Positions 35,729 through 44,421 of a stretch of DNA of 64,000 nucleotides are shown one piece after another (the first letter of the stretch is position 1; every line of letters begins with the position of its first letter). Position numbers and translations under genes: made by a program. Under the pieces are notes generated by a model that did no database searches, had not been told where the DNA came from, and saw nothing but the letters and a program-made list of their open reading frames with translations. Origin of the DNA: Synechococcus sp. UW105 (GTDB lineage: Bacteria > Cyanobacteriota > Cyanobacteriia > PCC-6307 > Cyanobiaceae); contig NZ_UCNN01000030.1 of the NCBI RefSeq assembly GCF_900473935.1, positions 310,001 through 374,000 of the forward strand, given 5' to 3'.

Positions 35729-35863
35729 ATGATCAAGAAATGGCTGGTCATTTCACAAGAATGGCGGCAAGAAGTCGCGATCTCCGCCACAGCAGCAATC
35801 AAGAAGGTTCAGCAAACACGTGCAAAACTTATTAAGGACGCGACAACAAGAAGAAACGGCTAG
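35729..35863 (+). CDS. 44-residue basic amphipathic peptide
   Basis: ATG at 35729 preceded directly by AAGAAGG, a good ribosome-binding sequence though close. It encodes MIKKWLVISQEWRQEVAIS and on to TRRNG, with regular spacing of hydrophobic residues and Lys/Arg suggesting one or two amphipathic helices. It ends 41 bp before the large membrane protein gene on the same strand. Too short to be sure; no family recognised. Confidence 0.4.
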   Translation: MIKKWLVISQEWRQEVAISATAAIKKVQQTRAKLIKDATTRRNG

Positions 35864-35903
35864 AAAATGATCATTGCCATCTGCATTGCACCAGGGAGAG
35901 GCC

Positions 35904-38810
35904 ATGGAAGTGATCGGTCTTGTTATTGCTCTGGTCGGCCTTCTCGGTGCAAAGGAGGTGTTTTTCAGCATTCTGCTCCTCATCCTCAGCGGCCTGATTT
36001 GGAATCAATCCAGGCGTCTGACCACTCTCCAGAGGCGTCTTGAGGCCTTAGAGACGCCGTTGAAGCAGGCTGAAAAGCCCCCAGCCTCACCTCTGGCATC
36101 GAAAGAAGGGGTGGAGGCGACGACCATCCTCTCGGCATCCATCCAACCGCCGCCAACGACTCGCGCCCATGCCCCGAGCCAGGTCAGCCAGCCAGCCGCT
36201 GCACTGACAACGCAGGCCTCGCGACCAGCAGCCAAGCCAAGGCCATCGGCTAGCCAACCATTACCAAGCAACACAACCTCTGATCGAGGCGTCGAGAGCC
36301 GCAAGCGCTGGCAAAGCATTGAGAGAAATCTGCTCAAGAATTGGACAGGGCTGATCGGCGTTCTGGCCATCGTTTCCGGTGTCTCCTTCGTGGGCATCAG
36401 CAGCCTGTTGGTGCTGCAACCGTTTCAACGGTTTCTATTGCTGGAACTGGTCTGCGTGGTGATGGCCGCACCCTCGTTTGTCATCCAACGCGGTCAACGA
36501 TTCCATCCCCTCGCCGTGTGGCTGCGGAGCGGTGCCGGTGGTCTGCAGCTGTTTGCAGCTGCAGCATCAAGCAGCTGGCCAGCACTGGGACTGGCCTGGA
36601 ACGAATCAATCCTGGTGGCGATCAGCCTGATGGGTGCGGCGATCGGCGCCAATCTGCTGCTTGCGGCAATCACAGCCTCGCCCTGGATGGCCGCGGCGCA
36701 TGTGGTCATCGCCATGGTGCCGAGCATCGTGGCCGCACCCTCCATCACAACCATGGGTCTCGTGGCTGTGATTAGTGCATTCGGCATCTGGAGTCGTGCA
36801 GGGCGTCATGGTCCAAGCCGTGTATTGATCTCCGTGAGCTTCATCGCCGGGGAACTATGGCTACAGCGCCAGGTCACTCCCTCCCTGGCTGGTGGCATCG
36901 CCCTGTTGCTGGCGGGTGTCGAACTGCCGGTGTTGCATCTTGCCCCCCCCGACCACCTCAAGCGTCATCCAGCTTGGCGAGCTGCAAGTGTGCTGATCAC
37001 CTGGCTGGGACTGGCGCTCCTCCTCGGCCAAGCACCGATTCCTGGTCTTTTGCCCGGAGTAGGGATGGTGCTCAGTGCCTTCGGCGCCGTGGCCTTGGTC
37101 GTGCTCTGCGGCAGGAGGGAGGAGGTGGATCTCATGCGCCTGAACTGGTGCGCTGCACTGGTGCTGGCGATCTCAGGTCTTGGTCAGATCTTGGCTCCGC
37201 TCAACACCGATCTGTTCCTGATCTGCCTGATCACCATCGTCTGCACTGGCTTTGTCTGGGATGCCTGTCGACGAGGGGATCGGATCTTGATCCGAAACGG
37301 AGGCTATGGCCTGCTGCTGCTCAGCAGCGCACTGGCGTTGCTACTGCCTCTGGAAGCTGATCGTGCGACCGTTGCAGATCTTCCTCTGATCCTGCTACTT
37401 GGTCTCTGGCAACAAAGGCTGGTGCACCGGCTCAGTCAAGGCAACACGTCGCTCTGGTTGAAGCGAATTCTGGCGGTTGTGGCCGTCGTCATTCCAGCAG
37501 TGAGCATCACCCTTCTGCTCCCAACCCAGGTTGGCATCTGGGTGCTGACAGCATTTCTGCTGGCGTCACTCCGCCTTTCCGGACAGGCACAACCGCTTCG
37601 CGCCCTGCGCGTGAGCGTGGTGAGCGTGGCCGTACTGAGCTGGATCTACTCAGCCAATGTGCTCCTCTCCGAACCCTGGACGACGAATGCTCTGGGAACG
37701 ACCGCACTGCCTCTACTGATTTTGAGCGGTGGGATGGCCATAGGAGGCCAGCGCCTGCAAGGCAGGCTGATTGGCACGCGCAGCATCGGACTGGTGCTCA
37801 GCAGCCTCAGCCTGGTGCTCACAGTGGTGGTGATGCGCGAAGCACTGGGATGGCCTGCCACCGGTCTTGCCTCGCTGTGGTGGCTGCTGCTGGCTGTGAG
37901 CTGTCTCGGCGCAGCAAAGACTATGGCCAGCCGCGGCTTTCGCGGTGAAGTCGGAGTGTTTCTGGGTCTGAGCTGGGCCGCTCTGATCTGCTTCGTCTTG
38001 TCCCGCTTGGCAGGGCAGCCGTTCAATCCATGGCTACCGGTCGCGATTGACAGCAGCTTTATTGGTGCACTCATCCTCATCCGCCAAAGCGGACACCGCA
38101 TCGGCCTGGATGCATGGCGACTGTGGAGAAGTCTCCGGCAGAGCGCTGGCGATTTGGCCGTACTGGGCACCGTTGTGCTGGTCAGCATCCGCCTGGACGC
38201 TGCTGCCCAGGTGTGTGTGCTGGCATTGCTGACCCTCGCCGCCTGGCGCTGCCCCCCTTCACAACACTGGCCCCGCCAGAAAGCGCACGGGGTTGTTCTA
38301 TTCCTTTCCGCGCTGATCCCCCTGGCGGGCCTGCAACCTGCACTCTCAGTGATGACAGTCGGCGGCCCCTGCCTGATGGTGCTCGCCGCGGCCACTGTCT
38401 CAACAACAGGTTGGACCTCCAGCCAAGGGAAGGCCACAAGCCTGGAGGTCACCCCCTGGTGCTTCCGCTGGATCGACGCACTGGCCGGCCTCGCCGCCAA
38501 CCATCCCCAGAGACTGATCGCCGCTCCACTCAGCATCGCGATTGTGGTGATGCTGGCTCAGATGCAAACGAGCCTGAACTGGCTCACCTTGCTCTGGTCT
38601 GTCGAAGCATTGATCCTGTACGGACTCAGTCTGCTGTTCCGAGATCGGCCCTTAAGGCTGACGGCGCTTGTGATGTTGGGTCTTTGCCTGGTGCGCTTGG
38701 TGGGATGGGATATGCGTCGAGCCGACATGACACTGCGCGGCATCGTGTTCACCGGGGTGGGCGTGGTGCTCGTGACGATGAACATTGTGAGCACCAGGTT
38801 TGAGCGCTGA
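35904..38810 (+). CDS. Large polytopic membrane protein (DUF2339-like)
   Basis: A 968-residue protein from the ATG at 35904, which has GGGAGAGG just upstream. It starts with one hydrophobic segment (VIGLVIALVGLLGAKEVFFSILLLILSG, about 3-30), then a coiled and Pro/Ala/Ser-rich stretch (about 40-135) and then a core of some 25 hydrophobic segments to the C-terminus. WTGLIGVLAIVSGVSFVGIS and the repeated glycine-rich helices resemble DUF2339 membrane proteins. The function of that family is not established. Codon use returns to the GC-richer style of the housekeeping genes. Confidence 0.7.
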   Translation: MEVIGLVIALVGLLGAKEVFFSILLLILSGLIWNQSRRLTTLQRRLEALETPLKQAEKPPASPLASKEGVEATTILSASIQPPPTTRAHAPSQVSQPAAALTTQASRPAAKPRPSASQPLPSNTTSDRGVESRKRWQSIERNLLKNWTGLIGVLAIVSGVSFVGISSLLVLQPFQRFLLLELVCVVMAAPSFVIQRGQRFHPLAVWLRSGAGGLQLFAAAASSSWPALGLAWNESILVAISLMGAAIGANLLLAAITASPWMAAAHVVIAMVPSIVAAPSITTMGLVAVISAFGIWSRAGRHGPSRVLISVSFIAGELWLQRQVTPSLAGGIALLLAGVELPVLHLAPPDHLKRHPAWRAASVLITWLGLALLLGQAPIPGLLPGVGMVLSAFGAVALVVLCGRREEVDLMRLNWCAALVLAISGLGQILAPLNTDLFLICLITIVCTGFVWDACRRGDRILIRNGGYGLLLLSSALALLLPLEADRATVADLPLILLLGLWQQRLVHRLSQGNTSLWLKRILAVVAVVIPAVSITLLLPTQVGIWVLTAFLLASLRLSGQAQPLRALRVSVVSVAVLSWIYSANVLLSEPWTTNALGTTALPLLILSGGMAIGGQRLQGRLIGTRSIGLVLSSLSLVLTVVVMREALGWPATGLASLWWLLLAVSCLGAAKTMASRGFRGEVGVFLGLSWAALICFVLSRLAGQPFNPWLPVAIDSSFIGALILIRQSGHRIGLDAWRLWRSLRQSAGDLAVLGTVVLVSIRLDAAAQVCVLALLTLAAWRCPPSQHWPRQKAHGVVLFLSALIPLAGLQPALSVMTVGGPCLMVLAAATVSTTGWTSSQGKATSLEVTPWCFRWIDALAGLAANHPQRLIAAPLSIAIVVMLAQMQTSLNWLTLLWSVEALILYGLSLLFRDRPLRLTALVMLGLCLVRLVGWDMRRADMTLRGIVFTGVGVVLVTMNIVSTRFER

Positions 38811-38856
38811 ACAGAAGACCTGGCCCATAGGATCGACGGCATTCAAAGGCGACTAA

Positions 38857-40182
38857 TTGAACGTGTCCGGAACGAGTGGCGCTCCGCGGGAACTGAAAGC
38901 GGGAGGCGGTCTGAGCGGACAGGTACGCGTGCCTGGTGACAAATCGATCTCCCACCGAGCCCTGCTGTTCGGCGCCATCGCCGAGGGCACGACCACCATC
39001 GATGGTCTGTTGCCGGCGGAGGATCCGATCAGCACAGCAGCCTGTCTGCGTGCCATGGGTGCAGAGATCAGCCCGATCGCAAACGGACAAGTGATCACCG
39101 TGCAAGGCGTGGGCCTTGATGGCCTGCAGGAGCCTGATTCGGTGCTCGACTGTGGCAACTCCGGAACCACGATGCGACTGATGCTGGGGCTGCTGGCGGG
39201 ACGTGACGGACGCCATTTCGTGCTCAGCGGTGATGATTCCCTGCGCAGACGCCCGATGCAGCGGGTTGGGCAACCGCTGGCGCTGATGGGAGCAGAGGTG
39301 CGAGGCCGCGATGGTGGCAACCTGGCGCCCCTGGCGGTGCAGGGGCGCAAACTTCGCGGCGCCGTGGTGGGCACACCCGTGGCCAGTGCCCAGGTCAAGT
39401 CAGCCTTGCTGTTGGCAGCGTTGACAGCCGATGGGCCAACCACCGTGATCGAGCCAGCCCACTCCCGTGACCACAGCGAAAGAATGTTGAAGGCCTTCGG
39501 TGCCAACCTCGAGGTGGGTGGCGAAATGGGTCGCCACATCAGCGTCAGACCCGGTGCATCCCTGAGCGGTCAGCAGGTGGTCGTCCCCGGAGATATCAGC
39601 TCGGCGGCGTTCTGGCTGGTGGCAGGAGCGCTCGTACCCGGCGCTGACCTCACGGTTGAAAATGTGGGACTGAATCCCACCCGAACCGGCATCCTTGAAG
39701 TGCTGGCACAGATGGGAGCCTGCATCGATGTGCTCAACCGCCGCGATGTTGCAGGCGAACCGGTGGGCGACCTACGGGTGAGTCATGGTCCGCTCAAACC
39801 GTTCAGCTTTGGGGAAGAGATCATGCCCCGCCTGGTGGATGAAGTGCCGATCCTCAGCGTTGCAGCCTGTTTCTGCGATGGCGAGAGTCGAATCAGCGGC
39901 GCCGCTGAACTGCGAGTGAAAGAAACGGACCGGCTGGCGGTGATGGCACGTCAGCTCAAACTGATGGGAGCCGATATCGAAGAGCACGACGACGGTCTGA
40001 CCATCCGGGGCGGCAAGAGCCTGCATGGAGCAGAGCTGGACAGCGAGACCGACCACCGCGTGGCGATGAGTCTGGCCATCGCCGCGATGATGGCCGAGGG
40101 TGATTCCAGCTTGGCCCGCAGTGAAGCCGCCGCCGTCAGCTACCCCACCTTTTGGGATGAACTTGAGCGGTTACGTCGCTGA
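38857..40182 (+). CDS. aroA: 3-phosphoshikimate 1-carboxyvinyltransferase (EPSP synthase)
   Basis: Sixth step of the shikimate pathway. The 441-residue product has [20 protein letters not shown] at the N-terminus (PEP and shikimate-3-phosphate binding), [45 protein letters not shown] and the C-terminal [13 protein letters not shown] plus [12 protein letters not shown] motifs. Starts are TTG at 38857 or GTG at 38863; no ATG is suitable. The 3' end overlaps the next gene by 26 bp. Confidence 0.96.
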   Translation: MNVSGTSGAPRELKAGGGLSGQVRVPGDKSISHRALLFGAIAEGTTTIDGLLPAEDPISTAACLRAMGAEISPIANGQVITVQGVGLDGLQEPDSVLDCGNSGTTMRLMLGLLAGRDGRHFVLSGDDSLRRRPMQRVGQPLALMGAEVRGRDGGNLAPLAVQGRKLRGAVVGTPVASAQVKSALLLAALTADGPTTVIEPAHSRDHSERMLKAFGANLEVGGEMGRHISVRPGASLSGQQVVVPGDISSAAFWLVAGALVPGADLTVENVGLNPTRTGILEVLAQMGACIDVLNRRDVAGEPVGDLRVSHGPLKPFSFGEEIMPRLVDEVPILSVAACFCDGESRISGAAELRVKETDRLAVMARQLKLMGADIEEHDDGLTIRGGKSLHGAELDSETDHRVAMSLAIAAMMAEGDSSLARSEAAAVSYPTFWDELERLRR

Positions 40183-41146
40183 CCCCGGTGAAAGGCAGCA
40201 TCCGCTTGGAGAGCTGACCAGCCTCTGCACAGGGGATGGAAGCCTCAGCCTTCACAGCAGCTGCTTTGACGAAGCCTTCCACAGCTCAGCTGGAGCGCTC
40301 GCCGAAGCGAAAGCAAAATTTGTGGCCCCGGCACAGATCACGAGATTTCGATCGGGCACACCCCTGCGGGTGCTGGATGTGTGTGTCGGCCTGGGATACA
40401 ACAGCGCGGCCCTGATGGCAGAACTCCCCCTACAGGGCGCACCCGATCTGCAGTGGTGGGGACTCGAGCTGGATCCAAGGCCCCTGACCCTGGCCTTGCA
40501 GCACCACGGGTTCTCAACGCTTTGGCCAGCCCACGTGCTCGAGCGTTTACAGGCTTTGCGGGATCACGGGCACTGGACTGATGCCAGTGGCGGTGGAGGT
40601 GGAGGTGGCGGTGGCGGTGGCCGCATGCTCTGGGGTGATGCAAGAACGCAGCTGAAGCAACTGCCAAAGGGGTGGGCAGTGGATCTGATTTTGATGGATG
40701 CGTTCTCTCCAGGTCGCTGTCCGGAACTCTGGAGCGAAGAGTTTCTGGCAGCACTAGCGGCACAACTGGCGCCGGGAGGGCGATTGCTCACCTATTCCAG
40801 GGCCGCCGCTGTGCGCGCCAGCCTGCGCCGAGCCGGACTGGAGCTCCGCTCGCTTCTACCGGCACCAGGGCAACGCCAGGAATGGAGCTCCGGCACCTTG
40901 GCGGAACGTCACGCAGCGTCCAGTCCTCTGGCCAACCATGGGCCAGGTTGGCAACCGCTGAGCCTGATGGAGGAAGAACACCTAAGCACTCGTGCTGCGA
41001 TTGCTTATCGCGATCCCACCGGCCAAGAAACCGCCCTGATGATCCATCAACGACGCCAGGCTGAACAGCAGGCGTGCCCTTGGGAAAGCACCAGCAGCTG
41101 GCAGAGACGCTGGGCGCCCTTCACTCGACCGCAAGCGGGGACTTAG
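40157..41146 (+). CDS. MnmC-like tRNA-modifying methyltransferase domain protein with polyglycine tract
   Basis: SAM-dependent methyltransferase of 329 residues, like the MnmC N-terminal (MnmD, DUF752) domain that completes mnm5U34 in tRNA. Signs: [47 protein letters not shown] (SAM motif I), the acidic [21 protein letters not shown] and [22 protein letters not shown]. The FAD-dependent MnmC2 half is absent. A run of eleven Gly (about residues 145-155, from repeated GGTGGA/GGCGGT codons) interrupts the Rossmann domain before RMLWGDAR. It overlaps aroA by 26 bp. Confidence 0.85.
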   Translation: MNLSGYVADPGERQHPLGELTSLCTGDGSLSLHSSCFDEAFHSSAGALAEAKAKFVAPAQITRFRSGTPLRVLDVCVGLGYNSAALMAELPLQGAPDLQWWGLELDPRPLTLALQHHGFSTLWPAHVLERLQALRDHGHWTDASGGGGGGGGGGGRMLWGDARTQLKQLPKGWAVDLILMDAFSPGRCPELWSEEFLAALAAQLAPGGRLLTYSRAAAVRASLRRAGLELRSLLPAPGQRQEWSSGTLAERHAASSPLANHGPGWQPLSLMEEEHLSTRAAIAYRDPTGQETALMIHQRRQAEQQACPWESTSSWQRRWAPFTRPQAGT

Positions 41147-41174
41147 ATCCAATTCACAACCTGGAGGTCAAGCC

Positions 41175-41369
41175 ATGGTCGAGCAGACATTCAGGCTCAA
41201 CACCACGGCTTTCGTGATGCATCTGTGGCTCGCTGATGCACCCACAGCAAAGAACAATCAAGGCCTTCGATTAAAACCTTGGCCTGCGTCACATCGACCC
41301 AGCCTCCAGCGTGTGGGTTGTCATCTTGGTGATGTTGTGGCGAAACAAGCTGGATTCTCTCTGCCGTAG
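41175..41369 (+). CDS. Possible 64-residue protein
   Basis: The ATG at 41175 has a perfect GGAGG eight bases upstream. The frame encodes MVEQTFRLNTTAFVMHLWLA and continues to AKQAGFSLP. It lies between the methyltransferase gene and the DUF819 gene, on the same strand. No family is recognised; the good ribosome-binding site is the main support. Confidence 0.35.
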   Translation: MVEQTFRLNTTAFVMHLWLADAPTAKNNQGLRLKPWPASHRPSLQRVGCHLGDVVAKQAGFSLP

Positions 41370-41396
41370 ATAGAGAACAGCTCGAGAAGAAAGCTC

Positions 41397-42482
41397 ATGG
41401 TGGTCGCGCTCGTGGCGATCCTGCTGTTGACAAGCTTGGGCTGGTGGCTGAGCCATGCCACAGCCTGGGGGCGCCAACTCGGCATGACCATGGTCGTGCT
41501 CTTGTTGGGTCTCGTGGTGACCAATGTCACGGGCTGGCAACCGGATCAGAAGGCGGCCAGCTGGATCAATGGTCCGCTCACATCGTTGGCCATTGCCCAA
41601 TTGTTGCTGGCAGTTGATCTGCGGCGGCTATGGCCTGATGCGCGTCGCCTCCTCACACCCTTTCTTGTCTCCGTTGTGCTCACCGTGCTGGCGGTGTTGC
41701 TCGGGGCTCTGGTGCTAGGGCCACTACTTGGAGAACAGCGCAGTGTGCTGGCGGGGGTGTTCACGGCCACATTCACCGGCGGCAGCCTTAATTTCGTCTC
41801 CGTGGCGAGGACGTTGCAACCGCCAGACTCGCTGCTGCTGGTAACAACGGCGGCTGATCACGTCGTGTTTGCGATCTGGTTTGCGATCAGCTTGTGGATC
41901 GGTCAACGCTGGAGCCGCGCAGAAGCGGCCGGCTCTATTGAGCCCAACAGTGACAAGCCACAACCTGCCGGCGCAGTTGGCCTGGCCCTGCTGTGGGGGC
42001 TGGCTGTCTTGCTGGCGGCCCAAGCTGTGAGTGTGGTGCTCGCAGCAGTGCCCTCAATTCTGGTGCTCACCACCCTGGCGCTTCTCGCGGCGCAGTTGCC
42101 AGGAGGGAGCAGCCGCCGCGGATGCTACGAGCAGGGATTACTACTCATCCAACCGTTCTTCACCGTGGTCGGATTGAGTTCCCCCGTGGCAGGGCTACTT
42201 GGAGAGGGGCTGCCTGTCTTGGTCTATGCCGCCTGGATCGTGACCTTGCAAGCAGTGGCTTTATTGCTGCTGCGCCGATGGCGGCGTTGGCCCCTCGGGG
42301 AGACCTTGGTGGCCTCCCAAGCGGCGATTGGGGGACCCAGCACAGCTTTGGCTCTAGCCACATCCCTGAAGCGATCGGAGCTGGCTTTACCAGCGGTGGC
42401 GATTGGGCTGCTTGGGTATCTGTTTGGCACCTACCTCGGATTGATCGCCAGTGCCGTTGTGTTGTCACCTACAGGCGTTTGA
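41397..42482 (+). CDS. DUF819 family membrane protein
   Basis: A 361-residue polytopic membrane protein with around ten hydrophobic segments in two similar halves. Family-like segments are TFTGGSLNFVSVARTL in the first half and QAAIGGPSTALALATSLKRSEL in the second, equivalent positions that in DUF819 proteins carry the conserved GGxxN/GGPxTA loops. The fold is related to bile acid:sodium and anion:cation symporters, so a transport function is likely; the substrate is unknown. Confidence 0.85.
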   Translation: MVVALVAILLLTSLGWWLSHATAWGRQLGMTMVVLLLGLVVTNVTGWQPDQKAASWINGPLTSLAIAQLLLAVDLRRLWPDARRLLTPFLVSVVLTVLAVLLGALVLGPLLGEQRSVLAGVFTATFTGGSLNFVSVARTLQPPDSLLLVTTAADHVVFAIWFAISLWIGQRWSRAEAAGSIEPNSDKPQPAGAVGLALLWGLAVLLAAQAVSVVLAAVPSILVLTTLALLAAQLPGGSSRRGCYEQGLLLIQPFFTVVGLSSPVAGLLGEGLPVLVYAAWIVTLQAVALLLLRRWRRWPLGETLVASQAAIGGPSTALALATSLKRSELALPAVAIGLLGYLFGTYLGLIASAVVLSPTGV

Positions 42483-42486
42483 GGCA

Positions 42487-42519
42487 ATCGATCAGCCCCC
42501 CTGTGATCGGCTGATCGAT
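42487..42519 (+). repeat. Inverted repeat at the 3' end of the DUF819 gene
   Basis: ATCGATCAGCC (42487-42497) and GGCTGATCGAT (42509-42519) form an 11-bp perfect stem with an 11-base loop, starting five bases after the stop codon. No T-tract follows, so it may be an RNA-stabilising hairpin or an imperfect terminator. Confidence 0.5.
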
Positions 42520-42942
42520 CAGAAGAACAGTGAGAAGTCAAGAGTGAGCAGTCGACAGTGCGCCTTGAACTTGAAAGGGTTCATGACCCATCCCAGGCGA
42601 AGGCTGGTTCGCAATGGTGCCGTTGCAAGCAACACCACAGCCTTACGACACCCTCAAATCAGTTGATTGACATCGCTGAATGCCCCAGGAAAGCTTGCAA
42701 TCAAGGGGAATCTCTGGGTTCGCCAGGGCAGCGAGACCCTCAGCAAGTCTCTGCAGTGGCTACAGCAGTGGTTTCAATATCAGCCAACCTGCCAAGACAA
42801 AGCCTTCGGAAGGGGCTTCAACCTGGAAGTCGTCAATTTCAACAGAACCTTTGCTGGCAACCGGTGTGAGTGTGCCCTCTAGCCGGTTGGTGTTTCGCCC
42901 AACCTCAAGGCAACCACGACCCATCTTGATAGGAGAAGGCAA
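42520..42942. other. Intergenic region; one weak small frame
   Basis: A 71-codon plus-strand frame from TTG at 42667 (LTSLNAPGKLAIKGNLWVRQ and on) and overlapping frames are open here, but none has a clear ribosome-binding site or family. I see no structured RNA. Treated as non-coding with low certainty. Confidence 0.4.
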
Positions 42943-42975
42943 TAAAAAAGCGGGGAGCTTGATCAGCCCCCCGCT
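42943..42975 (-). terminator. Intrinsic terminator of cyAbrB gene
   Basis: On the minus strand AGCGGGG, a 13-base interior, CCCCGCT and then TTTTTATT. It lies 24 bp after the stop of the cyAbrB gene. Confidence 0.8.
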
Positions 42976-42998
42976 CACTGCTTAAGCAACGCGACGCA

Positions 42999-43367
42999 TC
43001 ACTCTTCGTCTTCGTCAGCACCGCCGACAGGAACGAGACGAATCTGCTTACGGCCCAGCTTGATTTCAAACTCGTCGCCAACTTGCAGGTCGAGCATGGC
43101 CGTGTAGGCCTTGCCGATCAGCAGGTTGCCATTGCCTTGAACGGTTGCTTTGTAAGAGAGCTTGCGGCCACCTTTGCCCACACCAGCAGTGCCACCACCA
43201 AGATCAATGCCTTTGGCGTTGAGCAGCGCTTCGTAGAACGCAGTGAAGTTGACTCGCTGACCACCCCCCTTTTTCTCAGAGACGTAACCACAAGCCGTTG
43301 CCAAGTCACTCTTGGAGACATCGCCCAGATCTTTCACCTTCGCCAGAAGGTCTGCACCAGTCAGCAT
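42999..43367 (-). CDS. cyAbrB family transcriptional regulator
   Basis: A 122-residue cyanobacterial AbrB-like DNA-binding protein, a group that regulates carbon/nitrogen balance genes. N-terminal MLTGADLLAKVKDLGDVSKSD, the middle FTAFYEALLNAKGIDL with GGGTAGVGKGGRKLSYKATV, then the C-terminal AbrB fold (GNLLIGKAYTAMLDLQVGDE, then FEIKLGRKQIRL). The acidic tail is GGADEDEE. Its upstream region holds a perfect Fur-like palindrome, suggesting that iron status affects this regulator. Confidence 0.93.
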   Translation of the reverse strand: MLTGADLLAKVKDLGDVSKSDLATACGYVSEKKGGGQRVNFTAFYEALLNAKGIDLGGGTAGVGKGGRKLSYKATVQGNGNLLIGKAYTAMLDLQVGDEFEIKLGRKQIRLVPVGGADEDEE

Positions 43368-43442
43368 GAAATTAAATCCCCAACATTTCTATTAATGCAG
43401 CCGCTGTCTGCAGAAGTCAACTAAATCAAAGCAACAGCACAA

Positions 43443-43463
43443 CATTGAGAATAATTCTCAATG
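43443..43463. promoter_or_regulatory. Perfect 21-bp Fur-like palindrome upstream of cyAbrB
   Basis: CATTGAGAAT, A, ATTCTCAATG. The core TGAGAATnATTCTCA differs from the 7-1-7 Fur box TGATAATnATTATCA only by one symmetric change per half. It lies 76 bp upstream of the cyAbrB ATG and 290 bp from the plus-strand lipoprotein start, so cyAbrB is the more likely target. The ATTGAGAAT half-site recurs at 32492 and 32540. Confidence 0.65.
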
Positions 43464-43752
43464 CAAACACAGAAGAGAGCTCCGTGGCTTTAGCCCACAA
43501 AGGGTTTGAGCAAAGCCTCCCAGCCTTGACTGGCTTCAGCGACGCGAAGGGCAACCCGCGATCGAGGCGCAGGACGTGCACAATTATTATTTCTGCTGCC
43601 TGAGCTGCCTGGATCAGCGCAACGTGAGGCTCGCTGCATGTCGACACCCCTAAGCGCCCCGCTGCGATCTGTGGCTACTGAGCTCTCTCGCGAGAGACGC
43701 GCCCGATCAAACAAGAGCTTGACTAACTTGTGACCAAGGGGGGCAATGCACC

Positions 43753-43977
43753 TTGAACAGGCTCAATCCATCCCTGGCAGTGGCCCTCCTCGTGCTGACA
43801 AGCTGCAGTTCAGAAGAGATGGACAAGACAAAATATTCAAACTGGAGACACGCCCAAGAAGCCTGTGAGATGTGGGCGAAACAACAAGCGGTAAGGGCAT
43901 GTCGGCAAGAACAAGCAGACAACCTCTGGCTAGGAACTGACAACCAAGAGGGCCTAAGCAAGACGTTTAGCTACTAG
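43753..43977 (+). CDS. Small putative lipoprotein
   Basis: A 74-residue frame from TTG at 43753 with AAGGGGGG about 10 bases upstream. The N-terminus NRLNPSLAVALLVLTSCSSE has a lipoprotein signal with lipobox LTSC. The mature part holds three Cys (EACEMWAKQQAVRACRQE) and is predicted to be helical. No family known. Its 3' end overlaps a doubtful minus-strand frame. Confidence 0.5.
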   Translation: MNRLNPSLAVALLVLTSCSSEEMDKTKYSNWRHAQEACEMWAKQQAVRACRQEQADNLWLGTDNQEGLSKTFSY

Positions 43978-44149
43978 ACATCCGCCACCAAGACTTCAGC
44001 GACTCAACGTCCAGTGGCGCAGCAAAGGCGCGCAAGTGATCAGGGCAGATCGACGCCATGCACACGATCAAATCAGCGCTGTGTGCAGGATCACACCCGG
44101 GCAGGACCTTGAACAACAAAGCTTGAGCAAGCCGAGGCGACGGTGAAAC
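43967..44149 (-). CDS. Doubtful 60-residue frame
   Basis: From ATG 44149 the frame encodes MVSPSPRLAQALLFKVLPGC and continues ADLIVCMASICPDHLRAF. The CM-x3-CP segment faintly recalls the C-terminal part of thioredoxin-dependent arsenate reductase-like proteins, but is far too short and weak for a call. An opposite-strand frame, 44172-44357, is equally unsupported. Either may be a gene remnant or chance; the rest of the gap to glmU (44150-44421) shows nothing. Confidence 0.2.
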   Translation of the reverse strand, partial: VSPSPRLAQALLFKVLPGCDPAHSADLIVCMASICPDHLRAFAAPLDVESLKSWWRMSSS

Positions 44150-44421
44150 CATCAACCACCCAAGCCTGGCCATGACCTTCACACTCTCCGGCTTCGATTC
44201 CTGGACCTTCCAGATCGTTTTTTATGGAAGTTTGCTGGTGCTGGAAGCGCTGCGCGACGACCAACGGCTGAGCACTGTGCTCAATCCAATGGACTGCACC
44301 CGAACATGGGCCCATGACGTCATTCGCCACCCGAGCTGCAGCCTGATCAGCCGCTGAACCACCGAATCGTTTCTTGAGCGGCAATCCCGGTAGATTCCGG
44401 CCACCGATTCCCCTGCCCAGC

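Noticed and set aside
37646-38536. 296-codon minus-strand frame over the large membrane protein gene
   Set aside because: The plus strand has one continuous 968-codon frame with regular membrane helices; the minus frame has none.
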